A stretch of DNA of 64,000 bases from assembly GCA_001801465.1 (NCBI GenBank), contig MGXT01000008.1:1-64000 (forward strand), read 5' to 3'. Position numbers and translations under genes: made by a program. The stretch is from Gammaproteobacteria bacterium RIFCSPHIGHO2_12_FULL_35_23. Lineage in GTDB: Bacteria > Pseudomonadota > Gammaproteobacteria > UBA12402. Of the stretch, positions 46,381-55,425 are shown in pieces (the first letter of the stretch is position 1; each line of letters starts with the position of its first letter). A model generated the notes under the pieces. It saw only the letters and a list, made by a program, of their open reading frames with translations. It made no database searches and was not told where the DNA came from.

Positions 46381-46707
46381 ATGAGTGAGCATATTCTACA
46401 CGTTACAGATGATAGTTTTGATTCAGAAGTGTTAAAGTCCGACCAGCCAGTATTATTAGATTTTTGGGCAGAATGGTGTGGCCCTTGTAAAATGATCGCA
46501 CCTATTTTGGATGAAATTGCGAATGAATATAAAGGGAAATTAAAAGTTGCAAAATTAAATATCGATAATAATCCGCAAACCCCCGTTAAATATGGTGTAC
46601 GAGGAATACCTACATTACTTATTTTAAAAGATGGAGAAGTTCAGGCTACGAAGGTTGGTGCATTAACTAAATCGCAATTAACAGCATTTATTGATAATGC
46701 TTTATAA
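46381..46707 (+). CDS. trxA: Thioredoxin
   Basis: Small redox protein of 108 residues with the active site WCGPCK at residues 32-37 and the cis-Pro loop [12 protein letters not shown]. Length and motifs are those of TrxA. AGAGGATAAAAA precedes the ATG. It lies upstream of rho, a common gammaproteobacterial order. It is separated from rho by 230 bases containing a terminator-like hairpin. Confidence 0.97.
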   Translation: MSEHILHVTDDSFDSEVLKSDQPVLLDFWAEWCGPCKMIAPILDEIANEYKGKLKVAKLNIDNNPQTPVKYGVRGIPTLLILKDGEVQATKVGALTKSQLTAFIDNAL

Positions 46708-46830
46708 TTAAAAAGGTCTTAGTCTGTATTGGGGCTAGTAAGCGGTTGGTATTAATTGAACAATTTAGCGAATAATTTTTTAAAAAAAGCTAGACCTCAT
46801 TAAGAATAAGTGCTAACTTTAAGGCTCTTC

Positions 46831-46855
46831 ATGGCACTTTAGTGCGGCCATTTTT
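46831..46855 (+). terminator. Terminator-like hairpin in the rho leader
   Basis: ATGGCACT, TT, AGTGCGGCCAT (46831-46851) form a hairpin with a small bulge. Five Ts (46851-46855) follow directly. It lies 124 bases after the trxA stop and 83 before the rho start. It could end trxA transcripts or attenuate rho, whose expression is autoregulated in other bacteria. Confidence 0.45.
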
Positions 46856-46937
46856 AATTTCCAAGGTTTTAACTCACGTATGTGAAAGAAAAAAAATAGT
46901 TTTATCAACTTAATTATTCCAATGAGACAAAATTAAT

Positions 46938-48194
46938 ATGAACTTAACAGAATTAAAAGCGTTATCTCCAAGTGATTTAGTAGAATTAGCTAACAAAAAA
47001 GGTATAGAGAATATAAATCGAGCTCGAAAGCAAGATATTATTTTTGCAATTTTAAAAGCTCATGCCGAAGCAGGTGAGGGCATATCAGGAGACGGAGTTT
47101 TAGAAATTCTACAGGATGGATTTGGCTTTTTACGCTCGGCTGATGGGTCTTATTTAGCAGGCCCTGATGATATTTATGTCTCACCAAGCCAAATAAGACG
47201 ATTTGGATTAAGAACAGGGGATACAGTTTCTGGCAATATTAGACCTCCCAAAGAAGGTGAACGATATTTTGCTTTATTAAAGGTTAGCACCATTAATTTT
47301 GAAGCACCTGAAAATGCAAAAAATAAAATCTTATTTGAAAATTTAACACCCTTATTTCCAACTGAACGTTTAGTAATGGAACTTGGCAATGGCAGTACGG
47401 AAGACCTCACTGCAAGGGTTATTGATTTAGTAGCACCAATTGGTAAGGGTCAACGTGGACTTATTGTATCGCCACCTAAAGCTGGTAAAACCATGATGTT
47501 ACAAAATATTGCTCATTCTATTGTTCGTAACCATTCTGAGTGTTATTTAATCGTTTTACTAATTGATGAACGACCAGAAGAAGTGACTGAGATGGCGCGT
47601 TCTGTTCGAGGTGAGGTTGTAGCCAGTACTTTTGATGAGCCAGCCAGTCGTCATGTCCAAGTTGCGGAGATGGTTATCGAAAAAGCCAAACGTCTTGTAG
47701 AGCATAAACGGGATGTAATAATTCTACTTGATTCGATTACTCGTTTAGCCAGAGCCTATAATACAGTTATCCCGGCTTCAGGAAAAGTATTAACTGGGGG
47801 TGTGGATGCGAATGCTTTACAACGTCCAAAGCGTTTTTTTGGGGCTGCTCGTAATATAGAAGAAGGCGGTAGTTTAACTATTCTAGCGACTGCTTTAGTT
47901 GATACGGGTTCGAAAATGGATGAAGTAATTTATGAGGAATTTAAAGGTACCGGTAATATGGAATTGCATTTAGATCGTCGTATTGCTGAGAAACGTATTT
48001 ATCCTGCTATTCATATCAATAAATCTGGTACACGTCGTGAAGAGCTATTAACCAAACAAGATGAATTACAAAAGCTTTGGATTTTAAGAAAAATTCTTCA
48101 TCCAATGGATGAGATTGCAGCAGTAGAATTTTTACTTGATCGCTTAAAAGCGACTAAGACAAATGATGAGTTCTTTGATGCAATGAAGCGTTAA
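46938..48194 (+). CDS. rho: Transcription termination factor Rho
   Basis: Hexameric RNA helicase of 418 residues. [20 protein letters not shown] is the N-terminal Rho domain, [20 protein letters not shown] the RNA-binding OB fold, [12 protein letters not shown] the Walker A loop and [17 protein letters not shown] the Q/R-loop region. [16 protein letters not shown] carries Walker B. The length is the standard 418-420. It is monocistronic in appearance, with a 281-base gap after it. Confidence 0.98.
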   Translation: MNLTELKALSPSDLVELANKKGIENINRARKQDIIFAILKAHAEAGEGISGDGVLEILQDGFGFLRSADGSYLAGPDDIYVSPSQIRRFGLRTGDTVSGNIRPPKEGERYFALLKVSTINFEAPENAKNKILFENLTPLFPTERLVMELGNGSTEDLTARVIDLVAPIGKGQRGLIVSPPKAGKTMMLQNIAHSIVRNHSECYLIVLLIDERPEEVTEMARSVRGEVVASTFDEPASRHVQVAEMVIEKAKRLVEHKRDVIILLDSITRLARAYNTVIPASGKVLTGGVDANALQRPKRFFGAARNIEEGGSLTILATALVDTGSKMDEVIYEEFKGTGNMELHLDRRIAEKRIYPAIHINKSGTRREELLTKQDELQKLWILRKILHPMDEIAAVEFLLDRLKATKTNDEFFDAMKR

Positions 48195-48475
48195 TAGGTA
48201 GTGGTAATAGCTTTTCTTTAATGTTGCTGATAGCTTGCGTTAAATTTTATTACTCTTTATACTACTAAAGCAATTATTTAAATAAAACTGGAAGTAAGGA
48301 AAAGCTCGTGTCTAGTTTTATGTTACCTCAAAAAAACAATAATCTTTGTTATAAAGATAAATTTATCCCCTTTTTTATATTAAACATTCAGCAAAGTTTC
48401 TAATTAAGTTACTATTAGGACAGTAGTCAATAATTTAAAAGCTAGGAGAGATAGACACTATAAGGGTTATAGTAC
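48195..48475. other. Intergenic region after rho
   Basis: No gene or RNA is recognised in these 281 bases. AGCTTTTC near 48207 and GAAAAGCT near 48299 form a distant inverted repeat of doubtful meaning. The last 40 bases carry CTAGGAGAG and AAGGG, the latter about 10 bases before the next ATG. Confidence 0.4.
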
Positions 48476-50182
48476 ATGAGAAGAATTATTATCACTATGG
48501 CTGCAATTCATGAAAACAAAACAGAAATTCTAAGCGCCTACCATTGCCAAACTTTAACAATGGGTGAATTAGAAAGGCAGCATGCAGTTGTGGTAGTTTA
48601 CCATCCAGCAGCTAATATTCGTGAGGATTCTTTAGAGGATATATTTTTAATTGAACAAATTGATGATCTCTCAGCTATTGATTTTAGTCAGGGAAATAGG
48701 CTGGAGATTTATGATAGAAATAATTTAAGTTATCGTGAATTACCAGAACCTTCGCCAATTAGTTTGGTTAACGGTATGTTAACATCGAGAAGAAATGAAG
48801 AAGAGATTGATCAAACACCTTGGTATAAAAAGCTGTTTAAATTACTACTTATTTGGTTTTCAATTTCTGTTGAAGCTGAATTAGGTGCAGCTTCCCTTCC
48901 CATTTTAATGGCCACGTTGCTATTTAATCTTCAAAGAGAAGAAAGTTTAAAATTAAAAGAAAAGCTCCTCATGACGTTATTAGCCTGGCAGTTTTTTGCA
49001 GTGATTGATGTTTGGATAGGCTATAACTTAGTGGGAAAACGAGTTGGTGAAGCAGATAATTATAATCCTGCTAAAGATGCAGGAAGTTTACAAAAGCCTT
49101 TAGCATTAACTGCAATATTATTAGCAAGTTTTAGTAAATTAGCAGAAGGTTTTATTACAGGGTTTGCTGTCAGCCCGTCTTTTAAAAAACCTACTGGCAG
49201 TCTAGTTGGTATAGTGATTGCAATTTTATTTTGGCAAATTTTTATGTTATCACAAGCAGTAGCAGCTTTTGCTTTGTATGCTAGAGATTCTGGTGCAGTT
49301 CCGCTACCTGCGCAAAGAGGAATAGGATGGTTTTATCGAAAGTCGAGACCTGTAGCAATGATTTTAAGAGAAACTTTGGCGCCAGTCATGGCTACTTTAG
49401 GAGCTTTTAATGTATTAAGATTAATCTTTTGGCTGATGGATAAAGAAAATTTTGATATGGAAGTGATGAAAAAATACGGAGTTTTATTGTCAATTCTAGC
49501 CATTGTATGTTATTTAGTGAGCGCAAGAATTACTAATGGTTTTGATATACGTCAAATGAGTAACAACCTTGTTACTGTATCGTCAGCGCAAAGAATGCAA
49601 ATTGAAGCAGTTCCTTATTTGGCTAGAACTAGACAACCTCTATTACGTTTAATAGGTCGTTTTTTACATGGATTTGTTTTAGATGATTTGGTTGTTCGTT
49701 TTAAATTTAAATTAAACACCTTTATTTGGGTAATTTGTTTTATCAATATATTAAATATTTTAGGGGTTACTAATAGCAATTTTCAAAATTATTTTTTCCG
49801 AGCAGGCGGCAGTCAAAAAAAAGGGCTAATGGTATTTTATTTTGGTAATGAAGAAGAAAAGAAAATAGCAGATGATGGGGCGGTCATAGTTCAAGCCGTC
49901 ATTGCTTTAATTATAGGGATGATGGAATCTTTATCAAAGAGAAATAACTTAATAGAATCTATGCAAGAAGCTCAAAGAGCTGGATATACGCGAGGCACTT
50001 TTGGGGAAGATTTTATTCAAAATCCAGAGGCAAGAAGAGTGGGAACACAAGATCTTATTAACCGAACAGGCACGCATGTTACGACGACGCCTGGAATTTT
50101 TTTTACTGCTCAGGGAAGCGTACTTTCACCAAGTCCAGAGCAAAATCTTTTACCTTCAGGGCAACGAGCTTTATCACCTTAA
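48476..50182 (+). CDS. Unrecognised polytopic membrane protein
   Basis: Protein of 568 residues with no family I recognise. Residues 1-110 are hydrophilic and acidic (REDSLEDIFLIEQIDDL). About eight hydrophobic helices then follow between residues 115 and 490, including LLLIWFSISVEAELGAASLP, LLASFSKLAEGFITGFAV and VAMILRETLAPVMATLGAF. A hydrophilic tail of about 85 residues (from SKRNNLIESMQEAQRAG) ends in Pro-, Ser- and Gln-rich sequence. The ATG at 48476 has AAGGG upstream; an internal ATG at 48497 lacks a site. It stands alone between rho and a convergent permease. A secreted membrane-inserting effector or a novel transporter are both possible. Confidence 0.7.
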   Translation: MRRIIITMAAIHENKTEILSAYHCQTLTMGELERQHAVVVVYHPAANIREDSLEDIFLIEQIDDLSAIDFSQGNRLEIYDRNNLSYRELPEPSPISLVNGMLTSRRNEEEIDQTPWYKKLFKLLLIWFSISVEAELGAASLPILMATLLFNLQREESLKLKEKLLMTLLAWQFFAVIDVWIGYNLVGKRVGEADNYNPAKDAGSLQKPLALTAILLASFSKLAEGFITGFAVSPSFKKPTGSLVGIVIAILFWQIFMLSQAVAAFALYARDSGAVPLPAQRGIGWFYRKSRPVAMILRETLAPVMATLGAFNVLRLIFWLMDKENFDMEVMKKYGVLLSILAIVCYLVSARITNGFDIRQMSNNLVTVSSAQRMQIEAVPYLARTRQPLLRLIGRFLHGFVLDDLVVRFKFKLNTFIWVICFINILNILGVTNSNFQNYFFRAGGSQKKGLMVFYFGNEEEKKIADDGAVIVQAVIALIIGMMESLSKRNNLIESMQEAQRAGYTRGTFGEDFIQNPEARRVGTQDLINRTGTHVTTTPGIFFTAQGSVLSPSPEQNLLPSGQRALSP

Positions 50183-50208
50183 TTTAGTACCGTTATTTTG
50201 TTTTAAGA

Positions 50209-50976
50209 CTAATAGTTTTTTATAAATAGCATAATAGTCATAATAGAAACTGAAACAATAAAAATAGGTTTAATAATTTTAGCTCCCTGTTTCATAACTA
50301 ATCTAGCGCCAATCAATGAGCCAATAATTTGACCAACCGCCATAACCGCGACACATTGATAGTTAATAAGTCCGACTGCAATAAAATAAATGACAGAGGC
50401 AATATTGCCAGAGAGGTTTAATGGTTTGCCATGGAGTGTGGCTTGTTTTAGATCAAAACTTAAAAAATACATTAAGGCAACAACCCAAAAAGAACCTGTG
50501 CCAGGGCCAAAAAAACCATTGTAGAAGCCTATTAATAATCCAAAAATTAGAAAAAATAGATTTTTTGATAAACGAGGTGATTGAGCAGGTTGAATAAATT
50601 TATTAGCAAAACTCACATAGATTAATATGCTGAGTGTTAAAAAAGGAATAAATTTATTTAATAAAGTAGGGTGTATATGACGAACTATTATAGCACCTAA
50701 AATAGCACCTGTGCCGGAAAAAATAATGCCTAAGAGAATAGATTGAATTTTTATTTTTCCATGATGTAAAAAATGGATTGAAGCGTTAAGCTCGCCAACA
50801 ATACTTTGTAATTTGTTAGTGCCTAATGCTACGGCAGGCGGAATACCAGTTAATAAGATAGCAGGTAAAGCAATCAATCCTCCTCCTCCTGCTAGGGTAT
50901 CAATGGTTCCAGCAATCAGGCCGGCTAAACCTAAATACAGGATTTCAAGTGTTGTAATAGAATGAGTAAATAGCAT
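50209..50976 (-). CDS. TSUP-family (TauE/SafE-type) permease
   Basis: Inner-membrane protein of 255 residues with seven to eight helices. The N-terminal repeat signature is GLAGLIAGTIDTLAGGGGLI followed by PAILLTGIPPAVALGTNKLQ. The second repeat has GFYNGFFGPGTGSFWVVALM. Family members export sulfite, sulfoacetate or related anions; the substrate here is unknown. It ends 26 bases from the convergent membrane protein gene. Confidence 0.9.
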   Translation of the reverse strand: MLFTHSITTLEILYLGLAGLIAGTIDTLAGGGGLIALPAILLTGIPPAVALGTNKLQSIVGELNASIHFLHHGKIKIQSILLGIIFSGTGAILGAIIVRHIHPTLLNKFIPFLTLSILIYVSFANKFIQPAQSPRLSKNLFFLIFGLLIGFYNGFFGPGTGSFWVVALMYFLSFDLKQATLHGKPLNLSGNIASVIYFIAVGLINYQCVAVMAVGQIIGSLIGARLVMKQGAKIIKPIFIVSVSIMTIMLFIKNY

Positions 50977-51098
50977 ATTTTATTTCAAGTTAGTTATTAT
51001 TAAAGATAGCTGAAAAAAACACATATTACATTAAGTTTTTAGATTAAGTTAGTCGTTGAAAATAAGCTAAGAAAAAGGTCATAAAGGTTGCTAAGAAG

Positions 51099-52388
51099 TT
51101 ATTTTATAGCTAGTTCTATACTAGGTCGTTCAGATACAACCTCCAGGCATCTTGGCCTAGGAATGGCAGACCAGAAACCCACAGATTCTCGAATATAATT
51201 TTGAGTAAATAAGGTGTGTAATCGTCTCCCAACAGTAGCGAGTATATGTTCCTCACCACAAGGAGCTGATTTATTAAAAAACTGTTGCATATATAATTTT
51301 AACGATGAATCTTTGCAAAAATAGAAGCTTGCTATATTACTTCTTGTCGTACCAATTTTATTAATAATGTTAATTAAAATATGTACGATGTATTCTTGCA
51401 TTTCTAAATCAGCCGTGGTAAGGCAGTTTATTAGCTGAAAGATTCTTTCCGCGGTAAAAAAATATAATTGCATAGATTCAGTAAAAGCTGAGTTACGTGT
51501 TAAACACATTAATAGCTTAGCAGCCTGTTTTTCATCATCTTTATTAGCCAATAAAGAAAATACTTTTAAAGTAGCGCCTTCTGTTTCTAAAAAAGCTTGG
51601 CAGCGGATAGATAAATAGCTCTCTTCTTCATTTAATAAATTTTTTAAAATTAATAAAGCAAGTGAATGGGTAGCGGCATCTTCTAACCAAGAGACTAAAT
51701 GCAGAAATAATCCAGCGTCAATTAAACTTAAACGTCTATAAGCTGCTTTATCATCATGTCCTGTGCTTAATTTATGAAGTAAGGACATAGCGGGTCTTTT
51801 ATAAGTATCGTGGCTCAGTAAAGTTACTAAATGATTGGTAATTTCTGTCTCAGCTATGCTTTGTAATCTAGTGGATGCATCATGGCTATCACCCCAAGTA
51901 AACTGAATTAATAAGGAAAGTGCTTTGCCAGTATTTTCTGGATCAAGCACTAAATTTTTTAAATAGGGTATAGCTTCCCCTATTATTTGACAGCGTTCTT
52001 CATGTTTAGCAATAGGTCCATTTAAAAGATTTTCAATGAGAGTCAGTACGGCTACTTTAAGTGCTTGGTTTTTATCAGCTAATAGAGGAATTATAGCAGA
52101 TAGCAGATAGGTATTGTTAATGAGCATCTGTCTGCGGATTTCTGGGCCATCTTCTTCGCCAGAGATAAATACATTGAGTAGAGTGATAATTTTGGTTTTA
52201 TTTGCAAAGGAACCTGTCTGCAAAATTGCTATAAATCCTGGTAGATTGTCGATAACACTTGAAAATAAGCTTGTTAATTTAATTTCGGATTTGCTTGCAT
52301 CATCAGAAATTGCATCATAAAAGGTCGAGAGAGCTATTAATGATAAACTAGAGCCAGTGATTGAAGGTGCAGTAATGCTTTTGCTCAT
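51099..52388 (-). CDS. Armadillo/HEAT-like alpha-solenoid protein, possible effector
   Basis: Protein of 429 residues, almost entirely helical, without signal peptide or membrane helix. Repeating units of about 42-50 residues include LLSAIIPLLADKNQALKVAV, ITNHLVTLLSHDTYKRPAMS, LFLHLVSWLEDAATHSLAL and RIFQLINCLTTADLEMQEYI, the two-helix pattern of armadillo/HEAT repeats. Many units carry GEE, HEERC or EEESYLSIRC-type interhelix loops ([ED]-x-R-[CR]-Q). The C-terminal 60 residues are non-repetitive. Solenoids of this eukaryote-like type often mediate host-protein binding in intracellular gammaproteobacteria. A good ribosome site (GGGGAAATATT) precedes the ATG. Confidence 0.7.
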   Translation of the reverse strand: MSKSITAPSITGSSLSLIALSTFYDAISDDASKSEIKLTSLFSSVIDNLPGFIAILQTGSFANKTKIITLLNVFISGEEDGPEIRRQMLINNTYLLSAIIPLLADKNQALKVAVLTLIENLLNGPIAKHEERCQIIGEAIPYLKNLVLDPENTGKALSLLIQFTWGDSHDASTRLQSIAETEITNHLVTLLSHDTYKRPAMSLLHKLSTGHDDKAAYRRLSLIDAGLFLHLVSWLEDAATHSLALLILKNLLNEEESYLSIRCQAFLETEGATLKVFSLLANKDDEKQAAKLLMCLTRNSAFTESMQLYFFTAERIFQLINCLTTADLEMQEYIVHILINIINKIGTTRSNIASFYFCKDSSLKLYMQQFFNKSAPCGEEHILATVGRRLHTLFTQNYIRESVGFWSAIPRPRCLEVVSERPSIELAIK

Positions 52389-52719
52389 AATATTTCCCCG
52401 TCCTGGTGTTGATATCTTTCTTCCTTAGCTCTGAACTGTAAACCAAACTTCTCTTATAATTTGAGTCAGTTACAGCAGAAGTGATAGAAACACAAATATT
52501 GTATGGTAGCAAATCAATAAAACGGTTGATTTTGAGCTTATCATTAAATAAAGGACAGTAGTAAATCTTAATAGTAGTTGAAGAAAGTCTTTTAAAATGT
52601 GTCAAACGAGAAAGATAAGAAAACAGGTTGTTTATTTTTAATAAATTTCGAAGGCTATTTTTCACTGCGATCTTGTCACATTTTGTGTTGGCTGCTAAAA
52701 AGCGGTCGCAATAAGACAT
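52348..52719 (-). CDS. Small hypothetical protein
   Basis: An open frame of 123 codons with AAGAGATGATTGG before the ATG. The protein is basic and has five or more cysteines (SYCDRF, NTKCDKI, IYYCPLF). Its last 41 bases overlap the start of the armadillo-like gene on the same strand in another frame. No family is recognised. There is no competing gene on the opposite strand, so it is not an obvious shadow, but it could be a chance frame or a degraded gene. Confidence 0.35.
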   Translation of the reverse strand: MSYCDRFLAANTKCDKIAVKNSLRNLLKINNLFSYLSRLTHFKRLSSTTIKIYYCPLFNDKLKINRFIDLLPYNICVSITSAVTDSNYKRSLVYSSELRKKDINTRTGKYYEQKHYCTFNHWL

Positions 52720-52917
52720 CCAATCATCTCTTAGTTAAAACCTAAACTGATCATAATTAGGTTATTTTTACTAGTCAAGCATATAAATAGCACAGAAATA
52801 GCAATTTTGCCTAATTAAATTAATAAAAATTAGATATTTATTCTGATAATTGACGGGAGAGGGTGAAAAATAGAGTAAAGTTTTATGAAAAAGATTTTTT
52901 TGCTTGCTATAGAGAGA

Positions 52918-52945
52918 TTGAAGAAGCTAGTAGAACTCGTATAAT
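52918..52945 (+). promoter_or_regulatory. Putative sigma70 promoter for the VOC gene
   Basis: TTGAAG (52918-52923) and a perfect TATAAT (52940-52945) are separated by 16 bases. The predicted transcription start lies about 25 bases before the ATG at 52977. Confidence 0.5.
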
Positions 52946-52976
52946 AACGTTACTTAAATGATTATTGGAGAAAACT

Positions 52977-53417
52977 ATGAAAGTAAATCCTATCCCTGAA
53001 GGATATCATACAATAACCCCTTATTTAGTAGTGAGCGATGCTGACAAGTTAATGACTTTTTTAAAAGCTGCGTTTAACGCATCAGGTACGGCTTGTGGCC
53101 AAAATGCGGCAGGCCAAACTTTACATGCAGAAATGAAGATAGGTAGTTCTATGGTAATGATTGGACGGGTAAAAGAAAGTTCCCAAGCCAGTACTAGCAT
53201 GCTGTATTTATATGTTAATGATACGGATAAGCTTTATCAGCAAGCGATGGCTGCTGGTGCAATTTCCTTAATGGAGCCTGCTGACCAATTTTACGGTGAT
53301 CGTAATGCTGGCATCCAAGATCCCTGTGGTAATCAATGGTGGATCGCAACTCGAGTTGAGAATCTTACTCCCGAGGAGTTAGCAGAACGTTCTAAGGCTT
53401 ATCAAACGCAAGCATAG
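52977..53417 (+). CDS. VOC-superfamily (glyoxalase/PhnB-like) protein
   Basis: Protein of 146 residues. VNPIPEGYHTITPYLVVSDA and ADQFYGDRNAGIQDPCGNQW match the PhnB/YdcE-like branch of the vicinal-oxygen-chelate fold, with two beta-alpha-beta-beta-beta modules. The function of this branch is unclear (metal-binding enzyme or binding protein). A TTG at 52965 is in frame, but the ATG at 52977 follows TTGGAGAAAACT and is the natural start. It is monocistronic, with a hairpin (53479-53514) after it. Confidence 0.85.
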   Translation: MKVNPIPEGYHTITPYLVVSDADKLMTFLKAAFNASGTACGQNAAGQTLHAEMKIGSSMVMIGRVKESSQASTSMLYLYVNDTDKLYQQAMAAGAISLMEPADQFYGDRNAGIQDPCGNQWWIATRVENLTPEELAERSKAYQTQA

Positions 53418-53478
53418 CTTTTTTAATTAGGTCTTTGAGAAAAGGGATGAAAAAGGGAATAAGAAAGTTCCTGTGAAA

Positions 53479-53514
53479 AAACAAGCGGTTGGCTTAAAAA
53501 CAAACCTTTTGTTT
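53479..53514 (+). terminator. Terminator candidate after the VOC gene
   Basis: AAACAAGCGGTT (53479-53490) pairs with AACCTTTTGTTT (53503-53514) with two internal mismatches around a 12-base loop. AATTTTCC and a later T6 run follow. The stem is moderate and the T tract is not immediate. Confidence 0.35.
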
Positions 53515-53572
53515 AATTTTCCTTCATTTTTTGCTAAAGTAGCTTATTAATTTTTTGCTGAGAATAATAAAA

Positions 53573-54985
53573 ATGTTACACGGTGATGCAACGATAGCTG
53601 ATCGACGCTTAGCAGAGATACATCCAGCGATTCAAGCAGCCATAGCAAGAGTCTTTGCAAGCAATCCTGCTGCTGCTTTGTTAGAGGTTGGATGTGGCAG
53701 GGGCACTTTACTGCGAGAGCTGAAAGAGAACCATCCAGGCGGGTCATTTTATGGCTTAGATCCTCAAAGACCTGCTGATACAAGAGGCTTTGAATTTTTC
53801 GAGCAAAGTGTTGAAGTGCCTGTTGTGGGTCAGTATGACATTATTATTTCCTATGCAGTAATGCCTTATGTAATCGATGTTAAAGCAGCTTTTAGAAATA
53901 TTGCAAGGGCATTAAAGCCTGGTGGAATTGCTAAAATTCACTTAGAGCCTTTTTATCTAGGCCCTTACGGTATTAAGATGTTTCAGGAGCCTAGCATAGC
54001 TTTTTGGAATACTGCGCTGGATATTGTTACAGTATTACCGGGTGATGGGGCAGGTATCTTGCAAGGCTATATTTGCTATGATTTGCCCATGGAAGTACAA
54101 TTAAGAAATTACTATGATACCCACTTATTTGGCGGTATACGACAAATACCTGCCTATTATACGGAAAAGGAAGTTATTGAATTTCGTGCAGGTGGAGTGC
54201 CTATCGGCGATCCTGTTTTATCAGAAACAGGGTATCCTGTAGAAGTTATTAATTGGAAAACAGTAAGTTTTTTACAAGTAAAAACACGCAATCCCTTAGG
54301 GACAGAGGGACCCGGAGATAGAGAGCATCGACCTTATCAGCATGCTGCGAAGCGAATTTACTTAACCGTACCTGATTTACCTATCAGTGTGGTCGTTGGA
54401 ATATTCTTGAATCCAAAAAATTATGATCCAAAAATGCGTAAAGCAGAGTATGTTTTTTCACCAGAAGAAAATTATTTGCGAAGCGAAATTAGATCAAAAT
54501 TTGCTATTACTTTTGCAGAACATCGATTAATACGAAGAGAGGAGTGGGCGATAAGATATAATACTTTTGACGGTGGACAAGCACTGCGAAGAGCAGTGGT
54601 TTTTGAAGATGAAGAAGGAGTTGCAGAGATTTGTAAACTTGATTGTCCCTTTGATTATTCTCTTATAGACGCCCAAGATACTAATCCAGCAAAGTGCTAT
54701 ACAGCCCTGCACTTAGCGCTGCGAAATGGAAAGTTTGAGGTAGCCAGCGTTTTACTGGCTGAAGGTGGGGCAAGAGTTGATATTAAAGATGCGAGTGGTA
54801 TTACTGCAGCCAGCCTAATTCGAGACTTATCTTCGGAAGAGCGAGCTGTTGTTTTAAGAGGGACAACTTCAGACACAAGCATTTTTTCTCGGGGCTGTAG
54901 TTTTTTTGGTCGTGTAGTTGTGGTGAGCACCGGGCTTGCAGTAGCTGTTGCTGCAGCTGCTTATTATGTTAAAAGCAGTAGATAA
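53573..54985 (+). CDS. SAM methyltransferase-ankyrin-transmembrane anchor fusion protein
   Basis: Protein of 470 residues. Residues about 37-130 form a class I SAM-dependent methyltransferase: LLEVGCGRGTLLREL (motif I), YDIIISYAVMPYV (motif II region) and ALKPGGIAKIHLEP (motif III). Residues about 375-415 hold one to two ankyrin repeats (CYTALHLALRNGKFEVASVL, then DIKDASGITAASL). Residues 448-466 are a hydrophobic helix, VVVVSTGLAVAVAAAAYYV, followed only by KSSR, as in tail-anchored proteins. No signal peptide. The frame extends to a TTG at 53555, but ATG 53573 is a better start. The combination suggests a secreted protein acting at a host membrane; substrate unknown. Confidence 0.75.
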   Translation: MLHGDATIADRRLAEIHPAIQAAIARVFASNPAAALLEVGCGRGTLLRELKENHPGGSFYGLDPQRPADTRGFEFFEQSVEVPVVGQYDIIISYAVMPYVIDVKAAFRNIARALKPGGIAKIHLEPFYLGPYGIKMFQEPSIAFWNTALDIVTVLPGDGAGILQGYICYDLPMEVQLRNYYDTHLFGGIRQIPAYYTEKEVIEFRAGGVPIGDPVLSETGYPVEVINWKTVSFLQVKTRNPLGTEGPGDREHRPYQHAAKRIYLTVPDLPISVVVGIFLNPKNYDPKMRKAEYVFSPEENYLRSEIRSKFAITFAEHRLIRREEWAIRYNTFDGGQALRRAVVFEDEEGVAEICKLDCPFDYSLIDAQDTNPAKCYTALHLALRNGKFEVASVLLAEGGARVDIKDASGITAASLIRDLSSEERAVVLRGTTSDTSIFSRGCSFFGRVVVVSTGLAVAVAAAAYYVKSSR

Positions 54986-55425
54986 AAGCTTTTGTGGAAA
55001 AGAGCTTACTTAACCTATTGATTTTAACCTTTTAAATTACCAAATATTGCCATAATTAATCTTTTTATAAGTATTTAATAAAAATATTATTATTTATAAT
55101 AATATATGGAATTTTTTACAAATCATCTTGAAAATATAGAAATAATTATCTATACTTAAAATTGAAAAGTTTTCCCGCAATGCATTTAGACATTTTGCTT
55201 ATAAAGTCGATCCCGTATTGTAAGCTTTGTCCTACAGAATGGGCAGGCAAATATTAAAATTCATATAAAAATGCAATAAAAAATAGACAAACCTTAAAAA
55301 TAAGATAAAGTTTCGAACTAAAAGCTACACGAAATTTGAGCAAATTTGTTTAAGTCTAGGTATAATAAAAATAACTGTATATAAAGATAATCATTCTAAA
55401 TAGGATATTTAAAAAAGGAATAATC
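54986..55425. other. 440-base gene-free AT-rich region
   Basis: No gene is seen on either strand. It contains an exact AT-only inverted repeat, ATATTATTAT-TT-ATAATAATAT (55084-55105), which may terminate the ankyrin-fusion transcript since ATGGAATTTTTT follows. A TATAAT at 55361-55366 is a plausible -10 for the response regulator, but the -35 (TTGAGC at 55336) is 19 bases away. The long leader suggests regulation. Confidence 0.45.
55084..55105. repeat. Perfect 10-bp inverted repeat (AT-only hairpin)
   Basis: ATATTATTAT and its reverse complement flank TT in the long gap between the ankyrin fusion and the response regulator gene. A terminator or a protein-binding site are both possible. AT-rich composition makes chance occurrence fairly likely. 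Confidence 0.4.
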
